Counted from the stretch's first letter, positions 7,963 through 15,973 are shown. The stretch is DNA of 60,039 nucleotides from Actinomycetospora lutea (GCF_028737205.1 NZ_JAQZAL010000036.1:1-60039); one strand, 5' to 3'. The notes: generated from the sequence alone by a model not told the origin. Translations and numbers: made by a program.

Positions 7963-8454
7963 ATGGCTCTCTGGACCGACTTCGCCGCGGCCGCGCCCCG
8001 CATCGCCGAGGTCTTCACGCGCCGTCACGCCGCCACCGGCTGTCTCTGCATGCTCGGGACGCTGCGCCCCGACGGCTTCCCGCGCATCAGCCCGATGGAG
8101 CCGCGCTTCCTCGAGGGCGACCTGTGGCTGGTCGGCATGCCCGACACCGCCAAGTTCGAGGATCTGCGGGCCGATCCCCGCTTCGCGCTGCACACCGCGA
8201 CCGTCGACACGCAGGTCGGCGACGGCGACGCGAAGCTGTGGGGCCGGGTCGAGGACGTCCGCGACGAGGCGCTGCACCAGCGCTTCGCCGAAGCCGTCTA
8301 CGCGGAGATCGGACTCGATCTGCGCGGCCAGCGGTTCGACCAGTTCCTCCGCGCGGACATCGTCGGTGCCGCCGCGGTGGCCGTCGGCGACGAGCACATG
8401 GACGTCACCACCTGGCGGGAGGGCCGCGCGGAGAAGGTCATCCGCAAGCACTGA
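7963..8454 (+). CDS. Pyridoxamine 5'-phosphate oxidase family protein
   Basis: A 163-residue split-barrel flavin- or F420-binding family member. It shows TRRHAATGCLCMLGTLRPDGFPRISPMEPRF at the start of the barrel, then WLVGMPDTAKFEDLRADPRFALHT, the arrangement of general-stress and F420-dependent members rather than true PdxH. The cofactor cannot be decided from sequence alone. The npdG gene in this window shows that F420 chemistry is available. Stop is 11 nt before the end of the oppositely oriented deacetylase gene. Confidence 0.78.
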   Translation: MALWTDFAAAAPRIAEVFTRRHAATGCLCMLGTLRPDGFPRISPMEPRFLEGDLWLVGMPDTAKFEDLRADPRFALHTATVDTQVGDGDAKLWGRVEDVRDEALHQRFAEAVYAEIGLDLRGQRFDQFLRADIVGAAAVAVGDEHMDVTTWREGRAEKVIRKH

Positions 8455-8465
8455 GCGCGCACGGC

Positions 8466-9326
8466 TCAGCTGGGGAAGACGAACTGGTAGCCCTGCTCCT
8501 GGATCCACGGCAGGAGCTCGGCCACGGCGGCGACCGTCTGGTCCCGCGGGCCGCCGCCGTCGTGGAAGAGCACGATCGCGCCGGGGTGCAGGCCCTGCTT
8601 GACGCTGTTCACGATCGCGGCGGACCCGGGTTGGGTCCAGTCCAGGGTGTCCACCGACCAGCCCAGGGGTCGCATGCCGGTCTCGGCGGCGACCTGGTCG
8701 AGCGCCGGGGTCCAGGCGCCTTCCGGCGCGCGGAAGTAGTCGATCGTCGCCGGAGGCTGCACGCTGCCGGCGATCGTGGTCCTGCTCGTGCCGAGCTGGC
8801 GGCTCATGAGGTCGTGGGGGTTCTGCCCCACGGTGGCGTCGTGGGTCATCGTGTGGTCGCACAGCCGGTGGCCCTCGGCGATGATGCGCTGCATCAGCTC
8901 GGGGTGGGCGACCGACTGGTTGCCGATCGTGCAGAACGTGGCCTTGACGTTGTACTCGGCGAGCAGGTCGAGCACCTGCGGCGTGTACTCCGGGGTGGGC
9001 CCGTCGTCGAAGGTCAGCGCGACCGCGGGCCGGTCGACGCTCGAGTCCGTGACGGTCAGCAGGGAGGACGTGATCGCCGGCCGCGCCATGCCGGGCATGC
9101 CGAGCGCGGGGGCGTCGGCCACCGAGCGCACCGGCTTCCCGGCCGGCCCCGTGGCCACCACGGGCGCGGCCCCGGTGGCCAGCACCTGGCGCGCCCCGAC
9201 GTCACTGAGCACCACGAACGTCACGCCGGTCATCAGCGCGATCGTCGTGAGGAGTCCGGCCCACCGGTAGATGTACGGCGGGCTGACGATCTGGCGCAGG
9301 ATGACGCGCTGCCGAGGGGTGAGCAT
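8466..9326 (-). CDS. Membrane-anchored polysaccharide deacetylase (NodB domain)
   Basis: A 286-residue protein with an N-terminal membrane anchor near residues 24-44 (LLTTIALMTGVTFVVLSDVG) and an extracytoplasmic NodB domain from about residue 98. Carbohydrate esterase family 4 motifs are present: TFDDGPTPEYT (catalytic base and metal Asp), CDHTMTHDATV (metal histidines), FRAPEGAWTP, and the C-terminal LFHDGGG. It should de-N-acetylate peptidoglycan or another wall glycan. The ATG at 9326 has only a weak GAGAT site. The 220 nt upstream hold the divergent dioxygenase promoter and no other gene. Confidence 0.88.
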   Translation of the reverse strand: MLTPRQRVILRQIVSPPYIYRWAGLLTTIALMTGVTFVVLSDVGARQVLATGAAPVVATGPAGKPVRSVADAPALGMPGMARPAITSSLLTVTDSSVDRPAVALTFDDGPTPEYTPQVLDLLAEYNVKATFCTIGNQSVAHPELMQRIIAEGHRLCDHTMTHDATVGQNPHDLMSRQLGTSRTTIAGSVQPPATIDYFRAPEGAWTPALDQVAAETGMRPLGWSVDTLDWTQPGSAAIVNSVKQGLHPGAIVLFHDGGGPRDQTVAAVAELLPWIQEQGYQFVFPS

Positions 9327-9546
9327 TCGATCTCAACCGTCCCATCAGTCACAGGAACCACACGCGTCACAGCGTTGGTCACCATAGAGGGTCGGCTCGT
9401 GACTCGCGATAGACCCTCCACCTCTGATCGAGTGAATCGCCTCCGATGTCTGATGCACAGGGCGCGACGGGTGCCGGCACATCGTCCGCACAGCTCGATC
9501 GCGTGCCCTGGACCCGGACGCCGTGATCGACGTGTACGGAGGACCC

Positions 9547-10355
9547 GTGGACCACCGACCGCTCCCGCGCCCCGACGCCGACCTCGAGGACCAGGGGCTG
9601 GCCTTCGACCTCGGCACGCTCGGCCGCCGGCGGGCGTTGCGCCTCCTCGGCCTCGGCGCGGTGGCGGTCGGCGTCGCCGCCTGCGGGGGTCCGCCCGTGC
9701 GGGCGGGGACGAGCCCGGGCGAGATCCCCGAGGAGACGGCCGGGCCGTTCCCGCCGACGGGTCGAACGGCGCGAACGTGCTCACGCAGAGCGGGATCGTG
9801 CGCAGCGACATCCGCCCGAGCTTCGGCGGACCCACCGGTGTCGCCGACGGCGTCCTCATGACCCTCGAGCTCTCCGTCGCCGACCTGGCGCGCGGCGGGG
9901 CGCCGTTCGTCGGGGCCGCGGTGTACGTGTGGCACTGCGACCGGGCCGGCGGGTACTCCCTCTACTCCCCGGGCGTCGAGGACGAGAACTACCTGCGCGG
10001 CGTCCAGATCACCGACGCCGCGGGCGCCGTCCGCTTCACCAGCGTCGTCCCGGCCTGCTACGCGGGGCGGTGGCCGCACGTGCACGTCGAGGTCCATCCC
10101 GACGCCGTGAGCATCGCCGACGCCGCCACCACGATCGCCACCTCGCAGGTCGCCCTGCCCGAGGAGACCTGCCGGCAGGTGTACGCGCAGCCGGGGTACG
10201 AGCAGTCGGTCGCGAACCTGGGAGAGGTGAGCCTGGCGGGCGACACCGTCTTCGGCGACGACGGCGGCGCGAGCCAGCTCGCCGCGGTCACCGGCGACGT
10301 CGCCCGCGGCTACACCGTGACACTCCCCGTCCGCGTCGACACCCGGACGCTGTGA
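9547..10355 (+). pseudogene. Tat-lipoprotein intradiol dioxygenase, broken by a 1-nt frameshift
   Basis: Family: intradiol ring-cleavage dioxygenase-like proteins with Fe(III) bound by two Tyr and two His. The start is GTG 9547 with GGAGG upstream. Frame 1 encodes a Tat signal RRRALRLLGLG and a lipobox ending in Cys (VGVAAC), then PEETAGPF. At about 9756 the frame is lost, and the rest (NVLTQSGIVRSDIR, VWHCDRAGGYSLYSPG, HVHVEVH) continues one frame over to the stop at 10355. The family reads PxxGSNGxNVLTQSG here, and adding one G after CCGCCG restores a single 269-residue protein. It is either a recent mutation or a sequencing error; no slippery heptamer suggests programmed shifting. Confidence 0.8.
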
Positions 10356-10364
10356 CCCGACTAC

Positions 10365-10405
10365 TACCTATTGACGGTCGATAGGTATCGGTCGATGATC
10401 GATGC
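10365..10405 (+). promoter_or_regulatory. Promoter with palindromic operator for the DUF2975/Xre pair
   Basis: TACCTAT (10365-10371) and ATAGGTA (10381-10387) form a 7-bp inverted repeat with a 9-nt centre. TTGACG (10371-10376) is a near-consensus -35, and GATGAT (10394-10399), 17 nt later, is a -10 that ends 6 nt before the ATG at 10406. CGGTCGAT occurs twice (10375 and 10389), one helical turn and a half apart. The palindrome sits between -35 and -10, as expected for an autoregulated repressor. Confidence 0.6.
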
Positions 10406-10873
10406 ATGAGTCCGCTCGTCATCGTCGCCCTCCGAGCGCTCCTCGTGGGCATCGCACTCGGCGCCCTCGCCGCGCAGGTCGCGATCGTCGTGGCCGTCGT
10501 CCTCGCGCTCGGCGCCGGCGGGATCACCGGGATCGCGGTCCTCTACGCGGTGCTCGGCGTCGGCGCGCTCGCCGCGCTGGAGGTCGGGCTCGTCGCGCTG
10601 TGGGTGCTGCTGGGGATGGTGCGCCGGGAGGCGATCTTCGACGACGGCGCCTTCCGCTGGGTCCGGGTGGTCACGGTGGCCGGGTTCGTCGCCGCCCTCC
10701 TGGTCGCCGCCGCGTGCATGCACTACGGGGAGATCGACGACGCGCCCGGCCTGATCCTGATCGGCGGCGGCATCGCGGTCGGCGGCACCGCCTACGCGCT
10801 GCTCATGGTCGTCATGCGCGGCCTGCTGGCCAACGCGACCGTGCTGCGCCGCGAGCTCGACGAGGTCGTCTGA
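10406..10873 (+). CDS. DUF2975 family membrane protein
   Basis: A 155-residue integral membrane protein with four hydrophobic segments (about residues 5-30, 36-68, 85-105 and 112-137) and a loop containing VRREAIFDDGAFRWVR, which is characteristic of DUF2975. The biochemical role of the family is unknown. The next gene, a small Xre regulator, starts inside its stop codon (TGATG), the usual two-gene arrangement for this family. Transcription is probably leaderless. Confidence 0.75.
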   Translation: MSPLVIVALRALLVGIALGALAAQVAIVVAVVLALGAGGITGIAVLYAVLGVGALAALEVGLVALWVLLGMVRREAIFDDGAFRWVRVVTVAGFVAALLVAAACMHYGEIDDAPGLILIGGGIAVGGTAYALLMVVMRGLLANATVLRRELDEVV

Positions 10874-11124
10874 TGATCGTCGTCGACATCGACGTCATGC
10901 TCGCGCGCCGCAAGATGTCGGTCGCCGAGTTCGCCGAGGCGGTGGGCATCACGCCCGCGAACGTCGCCGTGCTCAAGAACGGGCGCGCCAAGGCCGTCCG
11001 CTTCACGACCCTCGACGCCGTGTGCCGGGTGCTCGCGTGCCAGCCCGGCGACGTCCTGCGCTGGGTGCCCGACGACGCGACGAGCCCGGCCGCGCCGGCG
11101 GACACCCACCCCGTCGGCTCCTAG
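10873..11124 (+). CDS. Small Xre/Cro-type DNA-binding protein
   Basis: An 83-residue helix-turn-helix protein of the YozG-like Xre group: MLARRKMSVAEFAEAVGITPANVAVLKNGRAKAVRFTTL carries the HTH, followed by LDAVCRVLACQPGDVLRW. It probably represses its own operon at the palindrome 10365-10387. It overlaps the DUF2975 gene by 1 nt (TGATG). Its TAG stop at 11122-11124 lies within CTAG, which is also the stop of the opposite GntR gene, so the two genes overlap by 4 nt at their ends. Confidence 0.8.
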   Translation: MIVVDIDVMLARRKMSVAEFAEAVGITPANVAVLKNGRAKAVRFTTLDAVCRVLACQPGDVLRWVPDDATSPAAPADTHPVGS

Positions 11125-11933
11125 CGGCCGGGCCCGACGACGGCCTCGAGCCCGCTCCCGCGGTCGGTCCCGGTGTCGAGGCGGAGCTGCACCACGTCAC
11201 CCCGGTACTCGACCCGGGCCACCTCGAAGGGCCGGTCCCCGGACGCCGTCGTCCGGTACTCGGTGCACAGCACCAGGAACACCGGCGTCCGGTGCGGGAC
11301 CCCGAAGCGGTCGGCCTCGAACTGCCCGCACTGGCTGGTCTCGATCGACATCTGCGAGCGGCCCAGCACGACGCCGTGGTCGGCGAGCGACAGCCCCTCG
11401 GGCAGGTGGCGCCCCACGTGCAGGCGTTCCTCCAACCAGCTCGCGTCCGCCCGCCGGAAGAAGGAATACGCGATCGCCAGCGCGGTCTCGTCCAAGGTGA
11501 GCAGCGAGGTGACACGGAGGACGTCCTCCCCCGCGGCGGCGTCGAGGCGCTCGCGGATGCTGCGCTCGACTACCGGGACCCCGACGTCGAGGATGAGGAC
11601 CCCGCCGTGCGCGGCCTCCGGCGAGCCGAGCTGGCGCGACAGGCCGCCCGCGCGGGACGCCCGCTTGGGTGGCGCGACGAAGGTGCCGCGGCCGCGGACC
11701 CGCCGGATCTGGCGGTCGTCCTCGAGGATGGCGAGCGCCTGGCGCACGACGACGCGGCTCACCCCGAAGTGCCGCGCGAGCTCCGGCTCGGAGGGCAGGA
11801 CGTCTCCCGGCCGCCAGGTCCCGGACTCGATGTGCTGCTTCAGCAGCTCCTGCAGCTGGTAGTACAGGGGCACGAAGCTCGTCCGGTCAAGCGCGCCCGC
11901 GCCGGCGGGGATCTTCCCGCTCCACCTGGCCAT
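11121..11933 (-). CDS. GntR-family regulator with UTRA domain (HutC subfamily)
   Basis: A 270-residue repressor-type regulator. The N-terminal winged helix runs about residues 15-85 (VPLYYQLQELLKQHIESGTWRPGDVLPSEPELARHFGVSRVVVRQAL, then RVRGRGTFV). A UTRA effector domain follows from about residue 105. The ATG at 11933 has CAGGGAG upstream; the frame is open to 12023 but lacks a site. It is divergent from the permease/ureohydrolase operon and very likely controls it. The effector is unknown; guanidine or a guanidino compound is the inference from context. Confidence 0.85.
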   Translation of the reverse strand: MARWSGKIPAGAGALDRTSFVPLYYQLQELLKQHIESGTWRPGDVLPSEPELARHFGVSRVVVRQALAILEDDRQIRRVRGRGTFVAPPKRASRAGGLSRQLGSPEAAHGGVLILDVGVPVVERSIRERLDAAAGEDVLRVTSLLTLDETALAIAYSFFRRADASWLEERLHVGRHLPEGLSLADHGVVLGRSQMSIETSQCGQFEADRFGVPHRTPVFLVLCTEYRTTASGDRPFEVARVEYRGDVVQLRLDTGTDRGSGLEAVVGPGR

Positions 11934-11962
11934 CCTCGGCTCCCTGCAGATCTCGGTCGATG

Positions 11963-11993
11963 GGACAACCATACAAGACGGCACCGGACAACC
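11963..11993. promoter_or_regulatory. Repeated GGACAACC elements, possible GntR operator
   Basis: GGACAACC occurs at 11963-11970 and again at 11986-11993, 23 nt apart, between the divergent GntR and permease genes. The first is followed by ATACAAG, giving TTGT-ATGG-TTGT on the minus strand. A related CTTGTTCTAGCAACC lies at 12091-12105 just before the permease. HutC-type regulators bind TTGT-containing sites; binding here is inferred. Confidence 0.4.
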
Positions 11994-12051
11994 GGTCGCT
12001 CTGAGCGCGGTCCAATGGTTCATCTGCGCAGGTCACGGGCCTGATCGAGTC

Positions 12052-12080
12052 TTGACACCCTCCTCCGCGCCCCCTCTACT
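12052..12080 (+). promoter_or_regulatory. Promoter of the permease/ureohydrolase operon
   Basis: TTGACA (12052-12057) is a perfect -35. TCTACT (12075-12080) follows after 17 nt as the -10. The start codon is at 12120. Confidence 0.65.
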
Positions 12081-12119
12081 GACGGCCCCACTTGTTCTAG
12101 CAACCGGACAGGACGGGCC

Positions 12120-13625
12120 ATGGACGAAGCGACGACGACGCCGGCCCCGGCCGGCTCCGAGGACGACCGCCTGCTCTCCGAGTTCGGCTATCGCCAGGAG
12201 CTGCCCCGGGTCCTGCGTTTCTGGACCAACTGGGCGCTCGGGTTCGCCTTCATCTCCCCGATCGTCGGCCTCTACACCGTGGTGGCACTCGGCGCGCAGA
12301 CCGCCGGGCCCGCCTGGGTGTGGGTGCTGCCGATCGTGCTCGTCGGCCAGATGTTCGTCGCGCTGGTCTACGCCAACCTGGCGAGCCGCTGGCCGCTGGC
12401 CGGGGGCATCTACCAGTGGTCCCGGCGGCTCGTCGGCCCGGCGTACGGGTGGTGGGCCGGGTGGATCTACATGTGGGCGCTCGTGCTCACGCTGTCGACG
12501 GTCGCCTACGGCGGCGGCTTCTTCCTCGGCCAGCTGCTCGGCTGGGAGGAACCGACCACGGCGCAGAGCGTGCTGCTCGGCCTCATCGTCATGGCGATCT
12601 TCACCTCGGTGAACGCGGCGGGCCTGCACCTGCTGCGGTGGGTGGTCAACATCGGCATCGCCTGCGAGCTCGTGGCGAGCATCGGGATCGGCATCCTCCT
12701 GATCTCGCTGTTCCGCGTGCAGCCGGTCAGCACGCTGGTCGACACGTCCATGACGCCCGACGGGGGCCCGTTCCTCCCCGCCTTCATCGCCGCGCTGGCC
12801 ATCGGCGGCTGGGTCATCCTCGGGTTCGACGCCTGCGGCAGCGTGGCCGAGGAGACCCGCGAGCCGCGCCGCCAGGTGCCGCGCGCGATCGTCGTCTCGC
12901 TGATCACGGTCGGGGCGGTCGACATCCTCGCGGCCTGCGCCCTGGTGCTCGCCCACCCCGACATCGGCGCAGTCATCAGCGGGCAGTCCGCCGACCCCGT
13001 CTCGGACGCCGTGGTCGCGGGGCTCGGCGAGTGGGCGGCCAAGCCCTTCCTGGTCGTCGTCGTGATCGCGTTCATCGCCTGCGGGATCGCCGTCCAGGCG
13101 ACCGGCGTGCGGGTCGTGTTCTCCTACGCCCGCGACGGCATGCTCCCGCTCTCGCGGGTGTGGCGGCGGGTCTCCACCCGCAACCAGACGCCGCTGTTCG
13201 CGGTCGGCCTGGTCGCCACGCTCTCGGCGCTCGCCTTCGTCTACGCGAACGCGCTGACCGTGCTCGTCGCGTTCGCCACCGGCGCCTACTACGTCGGGTT
13301 CCTCGCCCCGGTGGTCGCCCTGCTCTACCAGCGCATGCGCGGGCGGTGGCGCGACGACAAGGGCCGCTCCGGGACGCTCGCCCTGGTGATCAACGTTGTC
13401 GCGGTGCTCTGGCTGACCTTCGAGCTCATCAACATCGCGTGGCCCCGGGACCTGGGCCTGCCGTGGTGGCAGACCTACGCGTTCCTCCTCGGGCTCGCCT
13501 GCTTCGGCGCGGTCGGGCTGGCGTACTTCCTCGCCAGCCGCCCCGATCGCCGGTTCGTCGAGAACAGCGTGTCGATGGGGCTCCCGTCGGCCGAGCAGCC
13601 CGTACCCGGGAGGGACCCAGCATGA
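12120..13625 (+). CDS. APC-family amino acid/polyamine/guanidino-compound permease
   Basis: A 501-residue transporter with about 12 hydrophobic segments. The APC signature is seen in FGYRQELPRVLRFWTNWALGFAFISPIVGLY and in GGIYQWSRRLVGPAYGWWAGWIYMW. It also has the conserved FDACGSVAEETREPRRQVPRAI loop. Bacterial relatives import amino acids, GABA, polyamines or choline. It shares a promoter with the ureohydrolase gene, whose ATG overlaps its TGA (ATGA at 13622). The cargo should therefore be the ureohydrolase substrate or its precursor, but this is inference. Confidence 0.85.
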   Translation: MDEATTTPAPAGSEDDRLLSEFGYRQELPRVLRFWTNWALGFAFISPIVGLYTVVALGAQTAGPAWVWVLPIVLVGQMFVALVYANLASRWPLAGGIYQWSRRLVGPAYGWWAGWIYMWALVLTLSTVAYGGGFFLGQLLGWEEPTTAQSVLLGLIVMAIFTSVNAAGLHLLRWVVNIGIACELVASIGIGILLISLFRVQPVSTLVDTSMTPDGGPFLPAFIAALAIGGWVILGFDACGSVAEETREPRRQVPRAIVVSLITVGAVDILAACALVLAHPDIGAVISGQSADPVSDAVVAGLGEWAAKPFLVVVVIAFIACGIAVQATGVRVVFSYARDGMLPLSRVWRRVSTRNQTPLFAVGLVATLSALAFVYANALTVLVAFATGAYYVGFLAPVVALLYQRMRGRWRDDKGRSGTLALVINVVAVLWLTFELINIAWPRDLGLPWWQTYAFLLGLACFGAVGLAYFLASRPDRRFVENSVSMGLPSAEQPVPGRDPA

Positions 13626-14764
13626 CGGACGGCCCCGAGCAGTCCCACGGCTTCGACCGCTCGACCCTGCAGGGGATGCAGGGGCTGCGGCGCCTCGCCC
13701 AGATCCCGGCGACGGCCCAGCACCGCGCGGTGCAGCAGGGTCTCGAGTACGGGCTCGAGGCCGCGGACTCGGTGCAGGACCGGCGCATCAGCACGTTCTC
13801 GCGGGGCGCGCAGCCCGCCTTCGCCGGCATCAACACGTTCCTCAAGGCGCCCTACTGCGAGGACATCCGCGAGGTCGGCCGCTACGACGCGGCGGTCATC
13901 GGGGTGCCGTTCGACATGGGGACCACGTACCGCTCGGGCTGCCGGTTCGGCCCGCAGGCGGTGCGACGGATCTCCGCGGTCTACGACTCCTACAGCCTCG
14001 ACCTGGGCGTCGACCTCGACGAGGAGCTCGCGCTCTGCGATGCCGGGGACGTCTTCGTCATCCCCTCCAACATCGAGAAGACGTTCGACCAGATCGACCG
14101 CGCGATCTCGCACGTCGTCTCCCAGGGCGTCTTCCCCGTGATCATCGGCGGCGACCACTCCATCGGCTACCCCGACGTGCGCGCGATCTCGAAGTACGTG
14201 GACGGCAACGTCGGGATCATCCACTTCGACCGCCACATCGACATCCAAGAGCGCGACATGGACGAGCGCATGCACACGACGCACTGGTTCCACGCCACGA
14301 ACATCCCGAACGTGCCGCCGGAGAACCTCGTCCAGATCGGGATCGGGGGCTGGTACGGCTCCCGGCCCGGCCTCTCGGTCGCCCACGAGCGCGACACGAC
14401 GGTCATGACCATCGGCGACGTCGAGAAGCTCGGCATCGACAAGGCCGTCGAGATCGCGCTCGAGGTGGCGTGGAAGGACGCCGCCGCGGTGTTCCTGTCC
14501 TTCGACATCGACTCGGTCGACGGCGGCATCGCGCCGGGCACCGGCTCGCCCGAGCCGGGCGGGCTGCTCCCCCGCGAGGCGCTGCACGCCCTGCGGACGA
14601 TCGCGCGCGAGGGCATCTGCGGGATGGAGGTCATCGAGATCTCCCCGCCCTACGACACCAGCGACTCCACCGCCCAGCTCGGGTGCCGCGCGATCATGGA
14701 CGTGCTCGGCGTCCTCGTCGCCGAGGGCAAGCTGGGCACGCGCGCCCCCGGCGACGGGACCTGA
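13622..14764 (+). CDS. gdmH: Ureohydrolase, probable nickel guanidine hydrolase
   Basis: A 380-residue arginase/agmatinase-fold enzyme releasing urea from a guanidino substrate. Metal ligands are all present: His179 in GGDHS, Asp203/His205/Asp207 in FDRHID, and Asp295/Asp297 in SFDID. The long N-terminal extension, GTTYRSG (100-106), DERMHT-WFHATN (214-227), NLVQIGIGGW and SPEPGGLLPREAL match my recollection of Synechocystis guanidine hydrolase GdmH. They do not match ordinary agmatinases, which read DAHxD at the metal site. The convergent guanidinium exporter with its guanidine riboswitch supports this. Guanidinobutyrase or agmatinase remains possible. No urease or nickel chaperone gene is in the window. 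Confidence 0.75.
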   Translation: MTDGPEQSHGFDRSTLQGMQGLRRLAQIPATAQHRAVQQGLEYGLEAADSVQDRRISTFSRGAQPAFAGINTFLKAPYCEDIREVGRYDAAVIGVPFDMGTTYRSGCRFGPQAVRRISAVYDSYSLDLGVDLDEELALCDAGDVFVIPSNIEKTFDQIDRAISHVVSQGVFPVIIGGDHSIGYPDVRAISKYVDGNVGIIHFDRHIDIQERDMDERMHTTHWFHATNIPNVPPENLVQIGIGGWYGSRPGLSVAHERDTTVMTIGDVEKLGIDKAVEIALEVAWKDAAAVFLSFDIDSVDGGIAPGTGSPEPGGLLPREALHALRTIAREGICGMEVIEISPPYDTSDSTAQLGCRAIMDVLGVLVAEGKLGTRAPGDGT

Positions 14765-14767
14765 CGG

Positions 14768-15082
14768 TCAGGACAGGACCTTCAGCCCGACCACGCAGCC
14801 GACGACCCCGAGCAACAGGACGATCTTGAGCGGGGAGGCCGCCTCGTCACCGGTCGCCATCGCGTAGGCGACGGTCAGCGCCGCACCGATGCCGACCCAC
14901 ACCGCGTACGCGGTGCCGGTGGGCAGCGAGCGCATCGCGTAGGCCAGCCCCACCATGCTCAGCACCAGGCCGGCGACGAAGACGATCGAGGGGGTGAGCC
15001 GGGAGAAGCCGGCGGTCCTGCCGAGGGCGGTGGCCCACACGGCCTCCAGCACCCCGGACACGACCAGCACGATCCACGCCAT
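14768..15082 (-). CDS. gdx: Guanidinium exporter Gdx (SMR family, SugE type)
   Basis: A 104-residue, four-helix small multidrug resistance protein. Glu13 (GVLEAVW), Gly10 and Trp16 are conserved, as is FSRLTPS and SLPTGTAYAVWVGIGA, which identify the SugE/Gdx branch (H+/guanidinium antiport) and not the drug-exporting EmrE branch. The family works as antiparallel dimers in the cytoplasmic membrane. ATG 15082 has GAGG seven bases upstream. A guanidine-III riboswitch lies directly before it. It converges on the ureohydrolase gene with a 3-nt gap. Confidence 0.93.
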   Translation of the reverse strand: MAWIVLVVSGVLEAVWATALGRTAGFSRLTPSIVFVAGLVLSMVGLAYAMRSLPTGTAYAVWVGIGAALTVAYAMATGDEAASPLKIVLLLGVVGCVVGLKVLS

Positions 15083-15098
15083 GACGGACCTCGCAGGG

Positions 15099-15141
15099 CT
15101 GCCGTCTTGTCGTGGTCTGGGTACGGCGCCGCTCGTCCAGG
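15099..15141 (-). ncRNA. Guanidine-III riboswitch (ykkC-III)
   Basis: Read on the minus strand, CTGGACGAGC, GGCGCCGTACC, CAGACCACG and ACAAGACGGC occur in a row from 15140 to 15101. This follows the known Thermobifida fusca guanidine-III RNA almost base for base: P1 CUGG/CCAG, the conserved CGAG, and GCCGU pairing with ACGGC after ACAAG to form the pseudoknot. The 3' strand ends about 18 nt before the gdx start, close enough to control access to the GAGG ribosome site. Guanidine should switch exporter synthesis on. Confidence 0.93.
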
Positions 15142-15227
15142 AACCCCGCTCTCCCCCGGGGCTCATCACGATGGTCGCAACCCGGTGACGGCGCGGCCAG
15201 GCGCGACCCGGTGAGGCTGGTCTCCGC

Positions 15228-15581
15228 TCAGTCCACGTGCTGGAGGATGTTGAGCACGTTGCCGTCCGGGGCCCGGACGAAGAACCGGCGCACGCCCCAG
15301 GGCTCGGTCTGCAGCGGGTGCACGATCTCGAACCCGCGCCGGCGGGCCTCCGCGTACGCCGCCTCGACGTCGTCGACCGCGATGGACGCCACCGGGTCCT
15401 CGGGCGCCGTGGCGTCGCGGGTGACGAGCTGGACGTCCGCCCCGGTGTGCGGCGACGAGAACCGGGTCACCCAGTCCATGCCGATGCTCTCGTCGGTGAG
15501 GCCGAGGTAGCCGGCGTAGAACTCCCGCGCCGCCGCGATGTCGGGCACGCGCAGGTCGGTGTGGATGCGGGTGACGCGCAC
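15228..15581 (-). CDS. VOC-superfamily (glyoxalase/bleomycin resistance-like) protein
   Basis: A 117-residue protein with the paired beta-alpha-beta-beta-beta modules of the vicinal oxygen chelate fold. The first, VTRIHTDLRVPDIAAAREFYAGYLGL, holds the metal His near residue 7. The second, VASIAVDDVEAAYAEARRRGFEIV, is followed by VRRFFVRAPDGNVLNILQHV with the usual FxxPDGN turn. Members are lyases, dioxygenases or binding proteins; the substrate is unknown. Start is GTG 15581. It is divergent from the MmcQ/YjbR gene with 17 nt between starts. Confidence 0.82.
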   Translation of the reverse strand: MRVTRIHTDLRVPDIAAAREFYAGYLGLTDESIGMDWVTRFSSPHTGADVQLVTRDATAPEDPVASIAVDDVEAAYAEARRRGFEIVHPLQTEPWGVRRFFVRAPDGNVLNILQHVD

Positions 15582-15598
15582 GGGCCCAGTCTCCGGGC

Positions 15599-15970
15599 AT
15601 GCTGCCCGGTGTGGCCAGCGTCGAGGACGTGCGTCCGCTGGGCTCGAGCCTGGAGCGCTCGTACCCGGTGGTCGTGCGCGGATGCCTGAAGTTCCGCGTC
15701 GGGCAGATCGTCTACGTCGCGTTCTCGCGCGACGAGACGGAGATGGGCTTCGCGTTCCCGAAGGACGAGCGTGCGGCGCTCGTCGAGGGGCAGCCCGGCC
15801 GCTTCCACCTGCCGCGCACCTCGGAGCTGCGGTTCAACTGGGTCGAGTCGACCCTGGCCGCCCTCGACCCGGCCGAGGCGCGCGAGTTCGTCGTCGACGC
15901 CTGGCGCATGGTCGTGCCGAAGAAGCTCGCCCGCGCCTACGACCTCGCCCACCCCGACGGGCCGGGGTGA
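15599..15970 (+). CDS. MmcQ/YjbR family protein
   Basis: A 123-residue protein of the MmcQ/YjbR fold, a small CyaY-like alpha/beta fold often annotated as DNA-binding. Visible elements are FRVGQIVYVAFSRDETEMGFAFPKDERAALVEGQPGRFHLP and FNWVESTLAALDPAEARELV-type helices ending in AWRMVVPKKLARAY. No ligand is known for most members. The ATG at 15599 has no clear ribosome site; GTG 15611 in the same frame is an alternative start. Confidence 0.75.
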   Translation: MLPGVASVEDVRPLGSSLERSYPVVVRGCLKFRVGQIVYVAFSRDETEMGFAFPKDERAALVEGQPGRFHLPRTSELRFNWVESTLAALDPAEAREFVVDAWRMVVPKKLARAYDLAHPDGPG

Positions 15971-15973
15971 TCG

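Noticed and set aside
9750..9765. Programmed ribosomal frameshift in the dioxygenase
   Set aside because: No slippery heptamer, pseudoknot or internal ribosome site is seen; a plain 1-nt loss explains it.
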